Shown piece after piece: positions 44,438-52,511 of a stretch of DNA of 64,000 bases (within the stretch, counting starts at the first letter, position 1; each line of letters opens with the position of its first letter). The DNA is from Actinokineospora pegani (GTDB lineage: Bacteria; Actinomycetota; Actinomycetes; Mycobacteriales; Pseudonocardiaceae). A program made the translations under genes and the position numbers. The notes under the pieces were generated by a model. The model worked only from the letters and a program-made list of their open reading frames with translations. It searched no databases and was not told the DNA's origin. The stretch spans positions 28,417-92,416 of the forward strand of contig NZ_WHOL01000126.1 of assembly GCF_009745975.1 (NCBI RefSeq), given 5' to 3'.

Positions 44438-46938
44438 GGGGAGCGAGTCTGCCGCTCTTGTCCCCACCGCAGAAGGGTTTTCGCGTACTCATCTGCCAGC
44501 TCGCCCATCCCGCAGGCCCCGCCGACCCGCTGCCAGCCCCTGGCGGCACTGATCGCGTACGGGTCGACACGCAGCGCTTGCACGTAGCAGTCCTCGGCCA
44601 GCACCGGGTTCCCGGCGCGCTCGAAGCACTCCCCGGCCAGCGCGTACCCGCGCGCGGTGCCGATGGGGCCCAGGCGGGCGGTGCGCAGGTAGCTCTCGGC
44701 GGCGGCGTAGTGCTCGCCCGCCATGAGGTGGACCTCGGCCAGCTCCATGTGCGTCTTGGGCTCGTACGGGTCCAGGGCGAGCACCTCCAGGACACGGGCC
44801 CGGCCGGTGTCCACGTCGCCGAGCTCGAAGGCCTCCTTGGACCGGCTCTCCAGGCAGGCGCGCAGGTTCTCCCTGGCGAGGAAGACCTCGTAGGGGCCGC
44901 GCGGCTCGACGGCGCGGGCCAGCTCCTCGGCGCGGTCCATCTCCCTGGTCAGCCGCTCGCGGTCGCCGCTGAGGAACGGGACGTAGGTGACGCTGCGGTA
45001 GAAGCGGCTCTCCAGCATCTTCTTCTCGAAGTCCGAGCGGCCGTCGTCGGCGAGCAGCTCGGCCAGCGCCGCCCCGCCGACCGCGCGCCACCGCCGCGCC
45101 TGCTCGAGCGACCTGGTCTCGCGGGCGTGGAAGACGACGGCGAACACGGCGATGACGAACCGCAGGTGCGCCGGGCAGGCGGGCAGCGCGGCGATGGCGA
45201 ACGACGCCTCCGGCGCGACCACCCGCGTGCCGACGCCCCCGACGTAGGCCACCACGTCGCGCCAGTGCCGCAGCCGCAGGGCCGCGGGGTCGTCCCCCAG
45301 CTCGGCGACCGGGGTCTCGGGCAGCAGGTCGAGGACGACCTTGCCGAAGCCGAGCCGGAACAGCACCGTGGCGGTCAGGTGCTTGCGCTCGTCGTCGGCG
45401 CCGGGGAACTCCTCGACCCAGGCGCACAACCGCTCCCAGGCGGGCGTGCGCAGCGCGGCGGGCAGGTCGGCCGGGTGGTCGACGGCGAAGCCGTCCAGCC
45501 CGGACTCGCGGACGAGGTTGGCGCGGAACGCCGGGGGCATCAGCCGCTGCCAGTTGGGCTCGGGCGCGGCGCCGCGCTCGGCGAACCCGAACGCGAGGGC
45601 GGGCAGGTCGGCGTAGAGGCCGGGGGACAGCGACTCGCCGAGGTCGAGGTAGGCGGCGTGCATGCGGTAGTGCCAGTTCCCGGTGTGCGGGCGGCCGGGT
45701 TCGGGCGCGGCGGCGCGGCGGACCACCTCGGCCATCGGCTCGTCGTCGCCGATGAGCCCCAGCAGGGTGTCGCGGGTGCGGGCCGAGCGGGGCGCGGTGC
45801 GGAAGGCGCGCTCGGCCAGGACCCGGGCGAACTCGGCGTGGCCGAGCCCGCGCGCGCAGCGCACGGCGCCGAGCAGGGCGAAGGCGGTGCCGTAGGGGCC
45901 GAGGCGGGCGGCGTGCAGGTACCCGGCGAGCGCGGCCCCGGTCTCGCCCCGGCGCTCGTGGGCCTGGGCGAGCTGCATTCGGACCTTGACGTCGGTCGGG
46001 TCGAGGGCGAGCGCCTCGGCCAGGACGGCGTCCTCGGTGTCGTCGTCCCCGGCGCGGGCGGCGATGTCGGCGCGGCGGTCGAGGACGCGGCGGCGCATCT
46101 CCAGGGCGAGCAGTTCGTCGTCGGGGTCCCCGGGGGTCAGCGCGGTGGTGAGGGCGGCGGCGTCGGCGAGGACCCCGGCGGCGCGGTCGAGGTCGCCCGC
46201 GCGCTCGGCGAGCATCGACTCGCGCAGCCGCAGCCGGGCGGTGAGCAGGGTGTGGTCGAACGCGGGCAGCTCGGTGACCTGCTTCTCGAGCAGGTCGGCC
46301 GCGCGGCCCAGGTGCGACGGGGCGTCGGTGTCGGAGTCGGCGTGGCGGGCCAGCAGGTAGCCGTAGGCGGACAGGGCCTGCACGTGCGCGGCGGTGGGCG
46401 CCGGGTGCTCGACGAGGCGGGCGTAGGCGGCGTGCGCGCGGTCGCTGAGCCCCTCGGCGGCGAACAGCGCGGTGGCCCTCGACAATTGGAGCGCGGCGGT
46501 CAGCTGATCGGGCGATTCGAGGTCTTCCGGAATCACCGCCAGAACCGCGCCGGGAAGGCACACGGCGATCAGCCATTGCGCCAGCCCGATCCGATCGACG
46601 GAATCCAGTTCGTCTTTTCGGGCGAATGCGGCGGCCATTGTGCGCCATTCGTCGCCACCGAGTTGCGCCCGCAGGTCCAGCGGGTCGCGCGCGCGGTGCT
46701 CGCGCAGCCGCGACTCCGCGTGCAGCAGGGTGCGGAAGCTGGCGGGCATGTGCATGCCGAAGCGGAGCCCGAGCGCGTCGCGGGCGGTGAACCGGCGGGC
46801 GGCCAGCAGCGCCGACCTGGCGTGCACCGGGGCCAGCGGGGACGACGATCCGTCCAGGTAGGGTCGGTAGAGCTCGAAGGTCAGCCAGCTCGGGGCCTGC
46901 ACCCCGGTGCGGCCGTGCGCGCGTTCCCAGCGGTGCAC
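44434..46938 (-). CDS. Large TPR protein of the peptide locus
   Basis: This 834-residue cytoplasmic protein has TPR-like helical pairs in two blocks: around 290-380 (AVLAEALALDPTDVKVRMQL, AGYLHAARLGPYGTAFALLG) and around 720-810 (VLEVLALDPYEPKTHMELAE, AAESYLRTARLGPIGTARGY). The segment 400-700 is also helical but not repeat-like; I cannot assign a catalytic domain. The two TPR blocks resemble each other, suggesting an internal duplication. GTG 46938 follows GGGGAGAG. Because it sits between the small peptide and the M17 peptidase, it may bind the peptide and present it to enzymes. That role is inference. Confidence 0.7.
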   Translation of the reverse strand: MHRWERAHGRTGVQAPSWLTFELYRPYLDGSSSPLAPVHARSALLAARRFTARDALGLRFGMHMPASFRTLLHAESRLREHRARDPLDLRAQLGGDEWRTMAAAFARKDELDSVDRIGLAQWLIAVCLPGAVLAVIPEDLESPDQLTAALQLSRATALFAAEGLSDRAHAAYARLVEHPAPTAAHVQALSAYGYLLARHADSDTDAPSHLGRAADLLEKQVTELPAFDHTLLTARLRLRESMLAERAGDLDRAAGVLADAAALTTALTPGDPDDELLALEMRRRVLDRRADIAARAGDDDTEDAVLAEALALDPTDVKVRMQLAQAHERRGETGAALAGYLHAARLGPYGTAFALLGAVRCARGLGHAEFARVLAERAFRTAPRSARTRDTLLGLIGDDEPMAEVVRRAAAPEPGRPHTGNWHYRMHAAYLDLGESLSPGLYADLPALAFGFAERGAAPEPNWQRLMPPAFRANLVRESGLDGFAVDHPADLPAALRTPAWERLCAWVEEFPGADDERKHLTATVLFRLGFGKVVLDLLPETPVAELGDDPAALRLRHWRDVVAYVGGVGTRVVAPEASFAIAALPACPAHLRFVIAVFAVVFHARETRSLEQARRWRAVGGAALAELLADDGRSDFEKKMLESRFYRSVTYVPFLSGDRERLTREMDRAEELARAVEPRGPYEVFLARENLRACLESRSKEAFELGDVDTGRARVLEVLALDPYEPKTHMELAEVHLMAGEHYAAAESYLRTARLGPIGTARGYALAGECFERAGNPVLAEDCYVQALRVDPYAISAARGWQRVGGACGMGELADEYAKTLLRWGQERQTRSP

Positions 46939-46967
46939 CGCTCTCCCCGTCTCCGGCCGGGCGCGCG

Positions 46968-46990
46968 CCGCGGCGGTGCGCCCGCCGCGG
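46968..46990 (-). promoter_or_regulatory. Hairpin between the small peptide and the TPR gene
   Basis: CCGCGGCGG (46968-46976) and CCGCCGCGG (46982-46990) form a perfect 9-bp stem with a 5-nt loop, 25 nt after the peptide stop. Such stems often follow RiPP precursor genes and give partial termination, so that precursor outnumbers enzymes. Confidence 0.55.
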
Positions 46991-47014
46991 TGCGCTCCCG
47001 GAGGTGGTGGCTGT

Positions 47015-47104
47015 CTACGCGTCGACGAGGCAGACCCAGCAGTCCGCGGCGCCGGTGGTGATCTCGATGTCGTCGGCCAGCGATTCCCAGGACTCGTACG
47101 CCAT
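47015..47104 (-). CDS. 29-residue Cys-containing peptide, candidate RiPP precursor
   Basis: ATG 47104 to TAG 47015. The N-terminal part starts MAYESWESLADDIEITT, acidic like many RiPP leaders; the last residues are DCWVCLVDA, with two Cys around Trp-Val. A near-ideal AAGGAG ribosome site lies 9 nt before the ATG. The gene has its own promoter (TTGTCG-N17-TATGTT) and is followed by a hairpin and then the TPR and M17 genes. I know no family for it. It could instead be a regulatory leader peptide, but its length, start signal and Cys-rich tail favour a product. Confidence 0.65.
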   Translation of the reverse strand: MAYESWESLADDIEITTGAADCWVCLVDA

Positions 47105-47142
47105 TTCCGCGCTCCTTTTCACACAGGTGGCAGGGCCAGCGG

Positions 47143-47171
47143 AACATAGCAGCGGAAATGACCGCCGACAA
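47143..47171 (-). promoter_or_regulatory. Promoter of the small-peptide operon
   Basis: On the minus strand TTGTCG (47171-47166), a 17-nt spacer and TATGTT (47148-47143) lie 39 nt before the peptide ATG. Both boxes and the spacing are good for a housekeeping sigma factor. The promoter sits just downstream of the class-V enzyme gene. Confidence 0.6.
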
Positions 47172-47195
47172 GCGCGTCCCCGGCGGGCTTCTTTG

Positions 47196-48278
47196 TCAAG
47201 AAACCAGGTGGGCTAGCGCGTCGAGGAATTCGCCCGGCTCCCGGTCGCCGGTCCAGTGGTGCGGCGCGGCGCGCACCCAGCCGTCGGGGTGGGCCACCTG
47301 GTGGCCACCCGCGACGAGCCGGGCGACGAGGTCGCCGGAGGACACGCGCGGGTGCCGGAAGGACACGATGCCCGCCCCGCCCTGGGCGACCTCGCAGCCC
47401 AGCCCCCGCAGCCCGTCGCGCAGCGCGCCCGCGAGGCCGAGGACCCTGGCCTGCACGGTGTCGACGCCGGTGCCGAGCAGGTCCTCGAGCGCGGCGGCGA
47501 GCCCGACCATGCCGAGGACGTTGTACATGCCGCCCTCCACCCGCGCGGCGGACGGCTTGGGCTCCAGGTCGTAGCGCAGCCGCCCGGGTCCGTCGAACAG
47601 GTCGTTGGCCCCGGCGTACCCAGCCCAGCCGCAGGGCAGCCGCACCTCGTCGAGCAGCTCCCGGCGGCAGAACAGCACCCCGGTCCCCGGCGGCGCGCAC
47701 AGCCACTTGTGCGCCCCGGCCGCCAGGAAGTCCACATCGGCCTCCTCGACGGAAACGCTGACAGCCCCGAGGCTCTGCACCGCGTCAACGCAAACCAGCG
47801 CCCCGGCGTCGTGCGCGATCTCGGCCACCGCACGCAGGTCCATCCGGAACCCGGTGGCGTAGTGCACGTGGCCGACCGCGACGAGCCGCGTGCGCGGCCC
47901 GACCGCGTCAGCGATGTCCTCGAGCCGGTACCCGTTGTCCCGCATGGGAACCCACACGAGCCGAACCCCCTCGAGCACCCGCCAGGGGTGCACGTTGGCC
48001 GGGAAGTCCCCTTCGAACACCACCACCTCGTCCCCCGACCGCCAGGCGATGCCGCCCGCGACGAGCTCGAGCCCGGTGGAGGTGTTGGGCACGAACCCGA
48101 CCTCGTCCCCACCGCACCCCAGCAGCGCCGCCGCCAGCGCCCGAGCCCGGTGCCGCGCCGGGAACACCTCCCCCACCCGGGCGCTCCCCGCCCCCAGGAC
48201 CTCCAACGCCGCCGCCATGGCCGCTCGCGCGGGCTCGCGCACCCGCCCCATCCCCGCGTAGTCCAGGTAGGTGCTCAT
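47196..48278 (-). CDS. Class-V aminotransferase-fold PLP enzyme of the peptide locus
   Basis: The 360-residue protein has the class-V PLP fold: YLDYAGMGRV at the start, VPNTSTGLELVAGGI, LVCVDAVQSLGAV (PLP-binding Asp) and the Schiff-base lysine K191 in AAGAHKWLCAPPGTG. The family includes cysteine desulfurases, isopenicillin N epimerase and kynureninase-like enzymes. The active-site Cys loop of classical desulfurases is not evident, so an epimerase, lyase or beta-elimination role is as likely. ATG 48278 overlaps the MFS stop (ATGA). It could act on a Cys residue of the nearby peptide, but this is speculation. Confidence 0.8.
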   Translation of the reverse strand: MSTYLDYAGMGRVREPARAAMAAALEVLGAGSARVGEVFPARHRARALAAALLGCGGDEVGFVPNTSTGLELVAGGIAWRSGDEVVVFEGDFPANVHPWRVLEGVRLVWVPMRDNGYRLEDIADAVGPRTRLVAVGHVHYATGFRMDLRAVAEIAHDAGALVCVDAVQSLGAVSVSVEEADVDFLAAGAHKWLCAPPGTGVLFCRRELLDEVRLPCGWAGYAGANDLFDGPGRLRYDLEPKPSAARVEGGMYNVLGMVGLAAALEDLLGTGVDTVQARVLGLAGALRDGLRGLGCEVAQGGAGIVSFRHPRVSSGDLVARLVAGGHQVAHPDGWVRAAPHHWTGDREPGEFLDALAHLVS

Positions 48279-49468
48279 CGCCGCCCCCGCACCCTGAACA
48301 GCAGCAACACCGCCGCCACGAGCGGAATGCCGTGCAGCAACAGCACCCACTCCGACACCCACACCGGCTGCAGCACCACCGTCGTCACCACGAGCCCGCC
48401 CATGAACCCGGCGTTGACCACGAGCTGCGAGAGCCCGAACACCGATCCCCGGTCGCGGTCCGGCAACCGCTGCACGGCCTGCTTGAAGGCGATCTCGCTG
48501 AACGCGTCCCCGATACCCGCCGCGACCCCCGCCGCGACGCGCAGCCACCACTCGCCTGCCCAGAAGACGCCGATGAAGCCGATCGACATGAGGACCGTCG
48601 CCGCGCAGAAGACGGCCGTCGGGGCCCGGGCGATGACCCGGGTCGCCAGGGGCCGCAGCACGAACCCGCCCAGCAGCAGCCCCGCGGCCCACCCGCTCCA
48701 GAGCACCCCGGCGACCCGTTCCGCGCCGCCCGCGAGCTGGCCACCCAGGATCGGCATGCCGACGTGCTGGGAGGAGCTGCCGAACGCGTCGAGCGCCCGC
48801 AGGGCGAACAGCGGCACCAGCCCGGCGGCGACCACCACCGGCCACGCCCGCACGCCCGCCCGCGCGGCGCGGGGACCGGGGTCGTCCTCGCGCAGCCGCA
48901 CCCGCAGCGTCAGCAGGACGGCGGCCGAGACCGCGTAGCTGGCCGCGTCGAGCGCGAACACCCCCCGGAACCCGACCAGCGGCACCACCAACGCCGAGGC
49001 GCCCATCCCGACCAGGAACGCCGCGCCCTTCAACCCGGCGATCACGCTGTTGACGAACTGCACCCGCTCCCCCGCGAGCACCGGGGTGGCCGCCGCCAAC
49101 GTCGCCTCGAACACCGACCGGCCCGCGCCCACGACGAACACCGCGAAGAACAACCACCACTGCTGCGCCACCCCCGGCAACACCGCGAGCAGCCCCAGCA
49201 CGACCACCCGCACCAGGTCGGCGGCCACCATCGCGGTCCGCCGGTCCCACCGGTCCCCGAACGCGTGCCCGAGCCGCCCACCCACGATCGCCCCGGCGTA
49301 GAGCAGCACGCTGACCGCCCCGGTGGCGAACGCCGACCGGGTCGCCTCCCACACGAACACCGACAAGCACACGAAGTCGAGCGCGTGCCCGACGTCGGAC
49401 ACGGCCTTCGCGGCGAGCAGGGCCCGGAGCCTGCCCCGGGCGGGCGCCGGGGTGCTGGTGGCTGTCAC
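48275..49468 (-). CDS. MFS exporter of the peptide locus
   Basis: The 397-residue transporter has twelve predicted helices. GRLGHAFGDRWDRRTAMVAA is the motif-A loop and GRSVFEATLAAATPVLAGER resembles the MFS_3 exporters. GTG 49468 is chosen because TTGGAT lies exactly 6 nt upstream, as in other leaderless genes here; a TTG 12 nt earlier is the alternative. It is coupled by ATGA to the class-V PLP gene and would be the exporter if the locus makes a peptide product. Confidence 0.8.
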   Translation of the reverse strand: MTATSTPAPARGRLRALLAAKAVSDVGHALDFVCLSVFVWEATRSAFATGAVSVLLYAGAIVGGRLGHAFGDRWDRRTAMVAADLVRVVVLGLLAVLPGVAQQWWLFFAVFVVGAGRSVFEATLAAATPVLAGERVQFVNSVIAGLKGAAFLVGMGASALVVPLVGFRGVFALDAASYAVSAAVLLTLRVRLREDDPGPRAARAGVRAWPVVVAAGLVPLFALRALDAFGSSSQHVGMPILGGQLAGGAERVAGVLWSGWAAGLLLGGFVLRPLATRVIARAPTAVFCAATVLMSIGFIGVFWAGEWWLRVAAGVAAGIGDAFSEIAFKQAVQRLPDRDRGSVFGLSQLVVNAGFMGGLVVTTVVLQPVWVSEWVLLLHGIPLVAAVLLLFRVRGRR

Positions 49469-50153
49469 CGGGCCATCCAACCGCCCCGCCCACCCCGGAC
49501 CAAGCCTTCTGCGCCCTCACCGCTACTCGGGGGAACGGCGCACACCACCCTGCCGTGATTGGAGGAGAACGAACTCGTCCAGGTGACAGACGACCGTCCG
49601 AACTGGGCCCGTCGCGCGAGTTCTACACATTCACGGACAAGAGGGGCGGAGAACTTGCGACGTCTTGGACAAAATGTGAGCGCACCTCATCACGGATCGA
49701 CAAATTCAAGGAGGACGGGGGATGAAATTCAGGTGGGCCCGCCACAGGCAGCGGTCCCACCAGGAGGCGCGGGACGTTCGAAGGCCGGGCCGAGGCGGGC
49801 CCTGGGGCCGCTCGACCAGCGCTCACGGGGTGCTGGGCGACGACCCGGAAGATCCGGAAACACTTCTTGGCGGTCGGGTCCGCTGACGGAATTCTCCCGT
49901 TGAACATCTTCGAAGAAGGCACGCGCGGGAGCACATCGGCAGGGACTTCGCGGCTTTCCGCGACGACCCGGCGAAGAATTCTCGCCCTTGTGCGGACCTC
50001 AAGCAGGAATCCACCAGCGGAAACCCGTCACGACCGAGAAAGAGAACTCGCGAAGGCTTTCGGAGAAAGCGTTACGCCGCCGCCGGGCCGTGGTACGTCC
50101 TCCTCGGCAGCACCGAACACGAGCCCGCCGCGCGGGCGGATGGGAGGCCGACG
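49469..50153 (+). other. 685-nt region with odd composition and short overlapping ORFs
   Basis: This spacer between divergent genes is clearly richer in A and T than its surroundings. A 56-codon frame (GTG 49555 to TGA 49725; contains REFYTFTDKRGGELATSWTK) overlaps by ATGA a 54-codon Arg-rich frame (ATG 49722 to TGA 49886, start MKFRWARHRQRSHQEA). The second has a strong AAGGAGG site (49708-49714). Beyond 49886 a protein-like stretch REHIGRDFAAFRDDPAKNSR has no start. They may be horizontally acquired small genes or debris of a larger gene. Confidence 0.4.
49722..49886 (+). CDS. 54-residue Arg-rich small ORF with a strong ribosome site
   Basis: ATG 49722 follows AAGGAGG by 7 nt and the product, MKFRWARHRQRSHQEARDVR onward, ends in LLGGRVR. 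It is very basic in the first half and acidic later. Codon use is less biased than in neighbouring genes. No family recognised; it may be a peptide gene or chance. Confidence 0.35.
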   Translation: MKFRWARHRQRSHQEARDVRRPGRGGPWGRSTSAHGVLGDDPEDPETLLGGRVR

Positions 50154-50600
50154 ATGGGAAAGCTGCGCACGATGGCAGGGATCGCCGCCACGACGGCGGC
50201 GATGGGCACCGCGATGATCGTCTCCGCGCCCACGGCGACAGCCGACGGCGGGACGCCGTGCGGTGCCGAGGCGAAGGCGTGCATCTCGCTGAGCGGCAAC
50301 CAGGCCTGGCTGATGTCCGACGGCGCCGTGACCTACGGTGGCGTGCCGATCACCTCGGGCAAGCCGGGCTTCGAGACGCCGCCGGGCGTGTTCAACGTGA
50401 CCTACAAGGACATCGACCACTGGAGCAGCGCCTACGACGCGCCGATGCCCTACTCGGTGTTCTTCACGACCAGCGGCATCGCGTTCCACGAGGGCAGCCT
50501 GACCGAGCAGTCGCACGGCTGCATCCACCTCTCGCCGGAGGCGGCGAAGGCGTTCTACGAGAACCTGCGACCCGGTGACGTGGTCCAGGTGGTCGCCTGA
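50154..50600 (+). CDS. Secreted L,D-transpeptidase (YkuD domain)
   Basis: A 148-residue enzyme with a signal peptide (MGKLRTMAGIAATTAAMGTA, cleavage near ATA at residue 30). The YkuD domain is compact: ISLSGNQAWLMSDGAVTYGG, TPPGVFNVTYKD and the catalytic motif FHEGSLTEQSHGCIHLS with H112, H121 and C123. L,D-transpeptidases form 3-3 cross-links in peptidoglycan or attach proteins to it. It lacks the Ig-like and lipobox modules of mycobacterial Ldt enzymes and may be a minimal secreted version. ATG 50154 follows GGGAGG by 6 nt. Confidence 0.88.
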   Translation: MGKLRTMAGIAATTAAMGTAMIVSAPTATADGGTPCGAEAKACISLSGNQAWLMSDGAVTYGGVPITSGKPGFETPPGVFNVTYKDIDHWSSAYDAPMPYSVFFTTSGIAFHEGSLTEQSHGCIHLSPEAAKAFYENLRPGDVVQVVA

Positions 50601-50612
50601 CCCCCCTCCCCC

Positions 50613-50655
50613 GGACCGGGGTCGGCCGCGGATCAGCCGCGACCGGCCCCGGTCC
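50613..50655 (+). terminator. Hairpin terminator after the L,D-transpeptidase
   Basis: 18-nt arms (50613-50630 and 50638-50655) pair with two G-T or mismatched positions, anchored by GGACCGGGG/CCCCGGTCC, with a 7-nt loop. It begins 13 nt past the stop codon. Confidence 0.65.
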
Positions 50656-51036
50656 GCTCGTACGGGAGGCCGCCTCGCGTACCCCATCGATCCGAGTGCT
50701 CCCGGTATTTCGACACCCTTGGTCGACAAAGTCCGCCAGGCTCCATTCCGGGCCATTTTCGTGGCCAACACGACAGAGATTCACCGGAACGGGGTATTGT
50801 TCGCCGCTCCGCAATGGACAGTTGGCGCCACCCCGGGTGACCGGCAAAGTTGCACTTTCAAAGAAATACACGTCCGGGTGACGCGGTATCGGTTTGACTA
50901 CTCTTGGACATGGGATTGACACGATCGGGCAGCGCTCCCTAGGGTCGCCAAACCGAGGTGCTAACTCTGCGGTCATTTCGCCGCTGAGACAATCGTCGAT
51001 CAAGTGTCACACGAGCGGTAACGAGGAGCGTCCGGA
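50656..51036 (+). promoter_or_regulatory. AT-richer upstream region with a consensus-like promoter for the PucR-type regulator
   Basis: TTGACA (50916-50921), an 18-nt spacer and TAGGGT (50940-50945) make the best sigma-70-like promoter in the window, leaving a 5' leader of about 85 nt before ATG 51037. From 50656 to 50915 I see only short frames without start signals (for example VANTTEIHRNGVLFAAPQW) and call no gene. Confidence 0.55.
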
Positions 51037-52317
51037 ATGCGCGGTGAGTGGGTCGTCGGCGACGCGGGAACGAGCCGGGGAACGAGCACGCCCCTGGCGC
51101 GCGTACCGGCGCAGGCGGGCCCCGACCGGGCGCGGGCCACCGCGGCGGTGCCCGCCGGGTTCGCCGCGCGGCTGCGCGGCATGGTCCCGCGCGTCGCCGG
51201 TGAGGTGGTCCGCGAGGTCCAGCGCACAGTGCCCGCCTACCGGCTGCCGATGGACGGCCGCTTCGGCCAGGTCCTGCGGTCCAGGGTCGACCTGGCGGTG
51301 CGGCAGGCCTTCGAGCACCTGATCGACCCGACGACCCCGGACACCCGCTGGCGCTCGGAGTTCCGCCGCGCGGGCCGCGTGGAGTTCCAGGAGGGCCGCA
51401 CCAGCGACGCGCTGCAGACCGCGGTGCGCATCGGCACCCGGGTGGCCTGGCGGCTGCTCAGCGTCGAGGGCCAGCACGCCCGCGTGCCCGCCGACACCCT
51501 GTTCGCCATCGCCGACGAGCTGTTCGTCTACGTCGACGAGCTGTCCTCCGTCGTCATCGAGGGCTACACCGACGCCCAGGGCGAGGCCTCCGGCGCCCGC
51601 GAGCGGCGCAGGCGCCAGCTCCTGGACCTGCTGCTGGGCTCCCCCGGCCCGGCGCAGGCGACGCTCACCGCCTTCGCCTCGACCGCCGAGTGGCCGGTGC
51701 CCGACCGGGTGGCGGTCGTCGCGCTGGACCGGCGCCGCCCGCCCGCCGCCGAGGACGCCCCGTTCGGCCACGACGCCCTGCTCGACCTGGAGAGCGAGAA
51801 CCCCTGCGTGCTGCTGCCGGAACCGGACGAGCAGGTGCTCGCGGCGACGGCGCGGTGGCTGGGCCCGGACTCCCGGGGCGCGCTGGGCCCGAGCGTGCCC
51901 ACCGCCGAGGCGGCCAAGTCGCTGGCGGTGGCCCGCCGGGCGCTGGAGCTGGCCGGGCGCGGGATGCTGCGCGGCGGCGAACCGCTGGTGCGCACCCGCG
52001 ACCACTTCACCGAGCTGACCCTGACCGCCGACGAGTTCCTCGTCGACCACATCGCGCGCACCGCGCTGGAGCCGTTCGACGCCCTGACCCCGCGGCAGCG
52101 CGAGCGGTTGGAGACCACGCTGCTGGCCTGGTTGGACACCCGAGGCGGGGTGGCCGAGGTCGCCGCGCTGCTCGACGTGCACCCGCAGACCGTGCGCTAC
52201 CGCATGCACCAGGTGGAGGCGCTGCTGGGCGACCGGCTGACCAAGTCGGACACCCGGTTCACCATCGAGATCGCGTTGCGGTCACGGCGACTGCGCGAAT
52301 CGGCCACTGATCGCTGA
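51037..52317 (+). CDS. PucR/CdaR-type transcriptional regulator
   Basis: The 426-residue regulator ends in the PucR-type helix-turn-helix GGVAEVAALLDVHPQTVRYR followed by MHQVEALLGDRLTKSDTRF. The N-terminal part is helical (VVREVQRTVPAYRLPMDGRF) with no recognisable ligand domain, as in many actinobacterial members. These act as activators, often of catabolic or developmental genes; the target here is unknown and no operon partner is adjacent. GAGGAG lies 10 nt before ATG 51037. Confidence 0.8.
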   Translation: MRGEWVVGDAGTSRGTSTPLARVPAQAGPDRARATAAVPAGFAARLRGMVPRVAGEVVREVQRTVPAYRLPMDGRFGQVLRSRVDLAVRQAFEHLIDPTTPDTRWRSEFRRAGRVEFQEGRTSDALQTAVRIGTRVAWRLLSVEGQHARVPADTLFAIADELFVYVDELSSVVIEGYTDAQGEASGARERRRRQLLDLLLGSPGPAQATLTAFASTAEWPVPDRVAVVALDRRRPPAAEDAPFGHDALLDLESENPCVLLPEPDEQVLAATARWLGPDSRGALGPSVPTAEAAKSLAVARRALELAGRGMLRGGEPLVRTRDHFTELTLTADEFLVDHIARTALEPFDALTPRQRERLETTLLAWLDTRGGVAEVAALLDVHPQTVRYRMHQVEALLGDRLTKSDTRFTIEIALRSRRLRESATDR

Positions 52318-52511
52318 GCGGTTTTCACCGGCGGCCCCGGCGTTTGTCCGACCCGGTGGAGTTCACCGCGGCCCGGTGCTGTTTGCTGACAATTACTTTC
52401 ATCTGTGTTGCCGCGCGGTGACCGCCGAAAATACGCTGGACGACGCACGGGTTCCCGGCACCGACCCCTTCGGTCGGCCGGGTCAGCCACCCGGGCCACG
52501 AGAGGTGCGTG

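Noticed and set aside
47196..48278. Cysteine desulfurase (NifS/IscS) for Fe-S assembly
   Set aside because: No Suf/Isc partners, and the classical active-site Cys loop is not evident; only class-V fold membership is supported.
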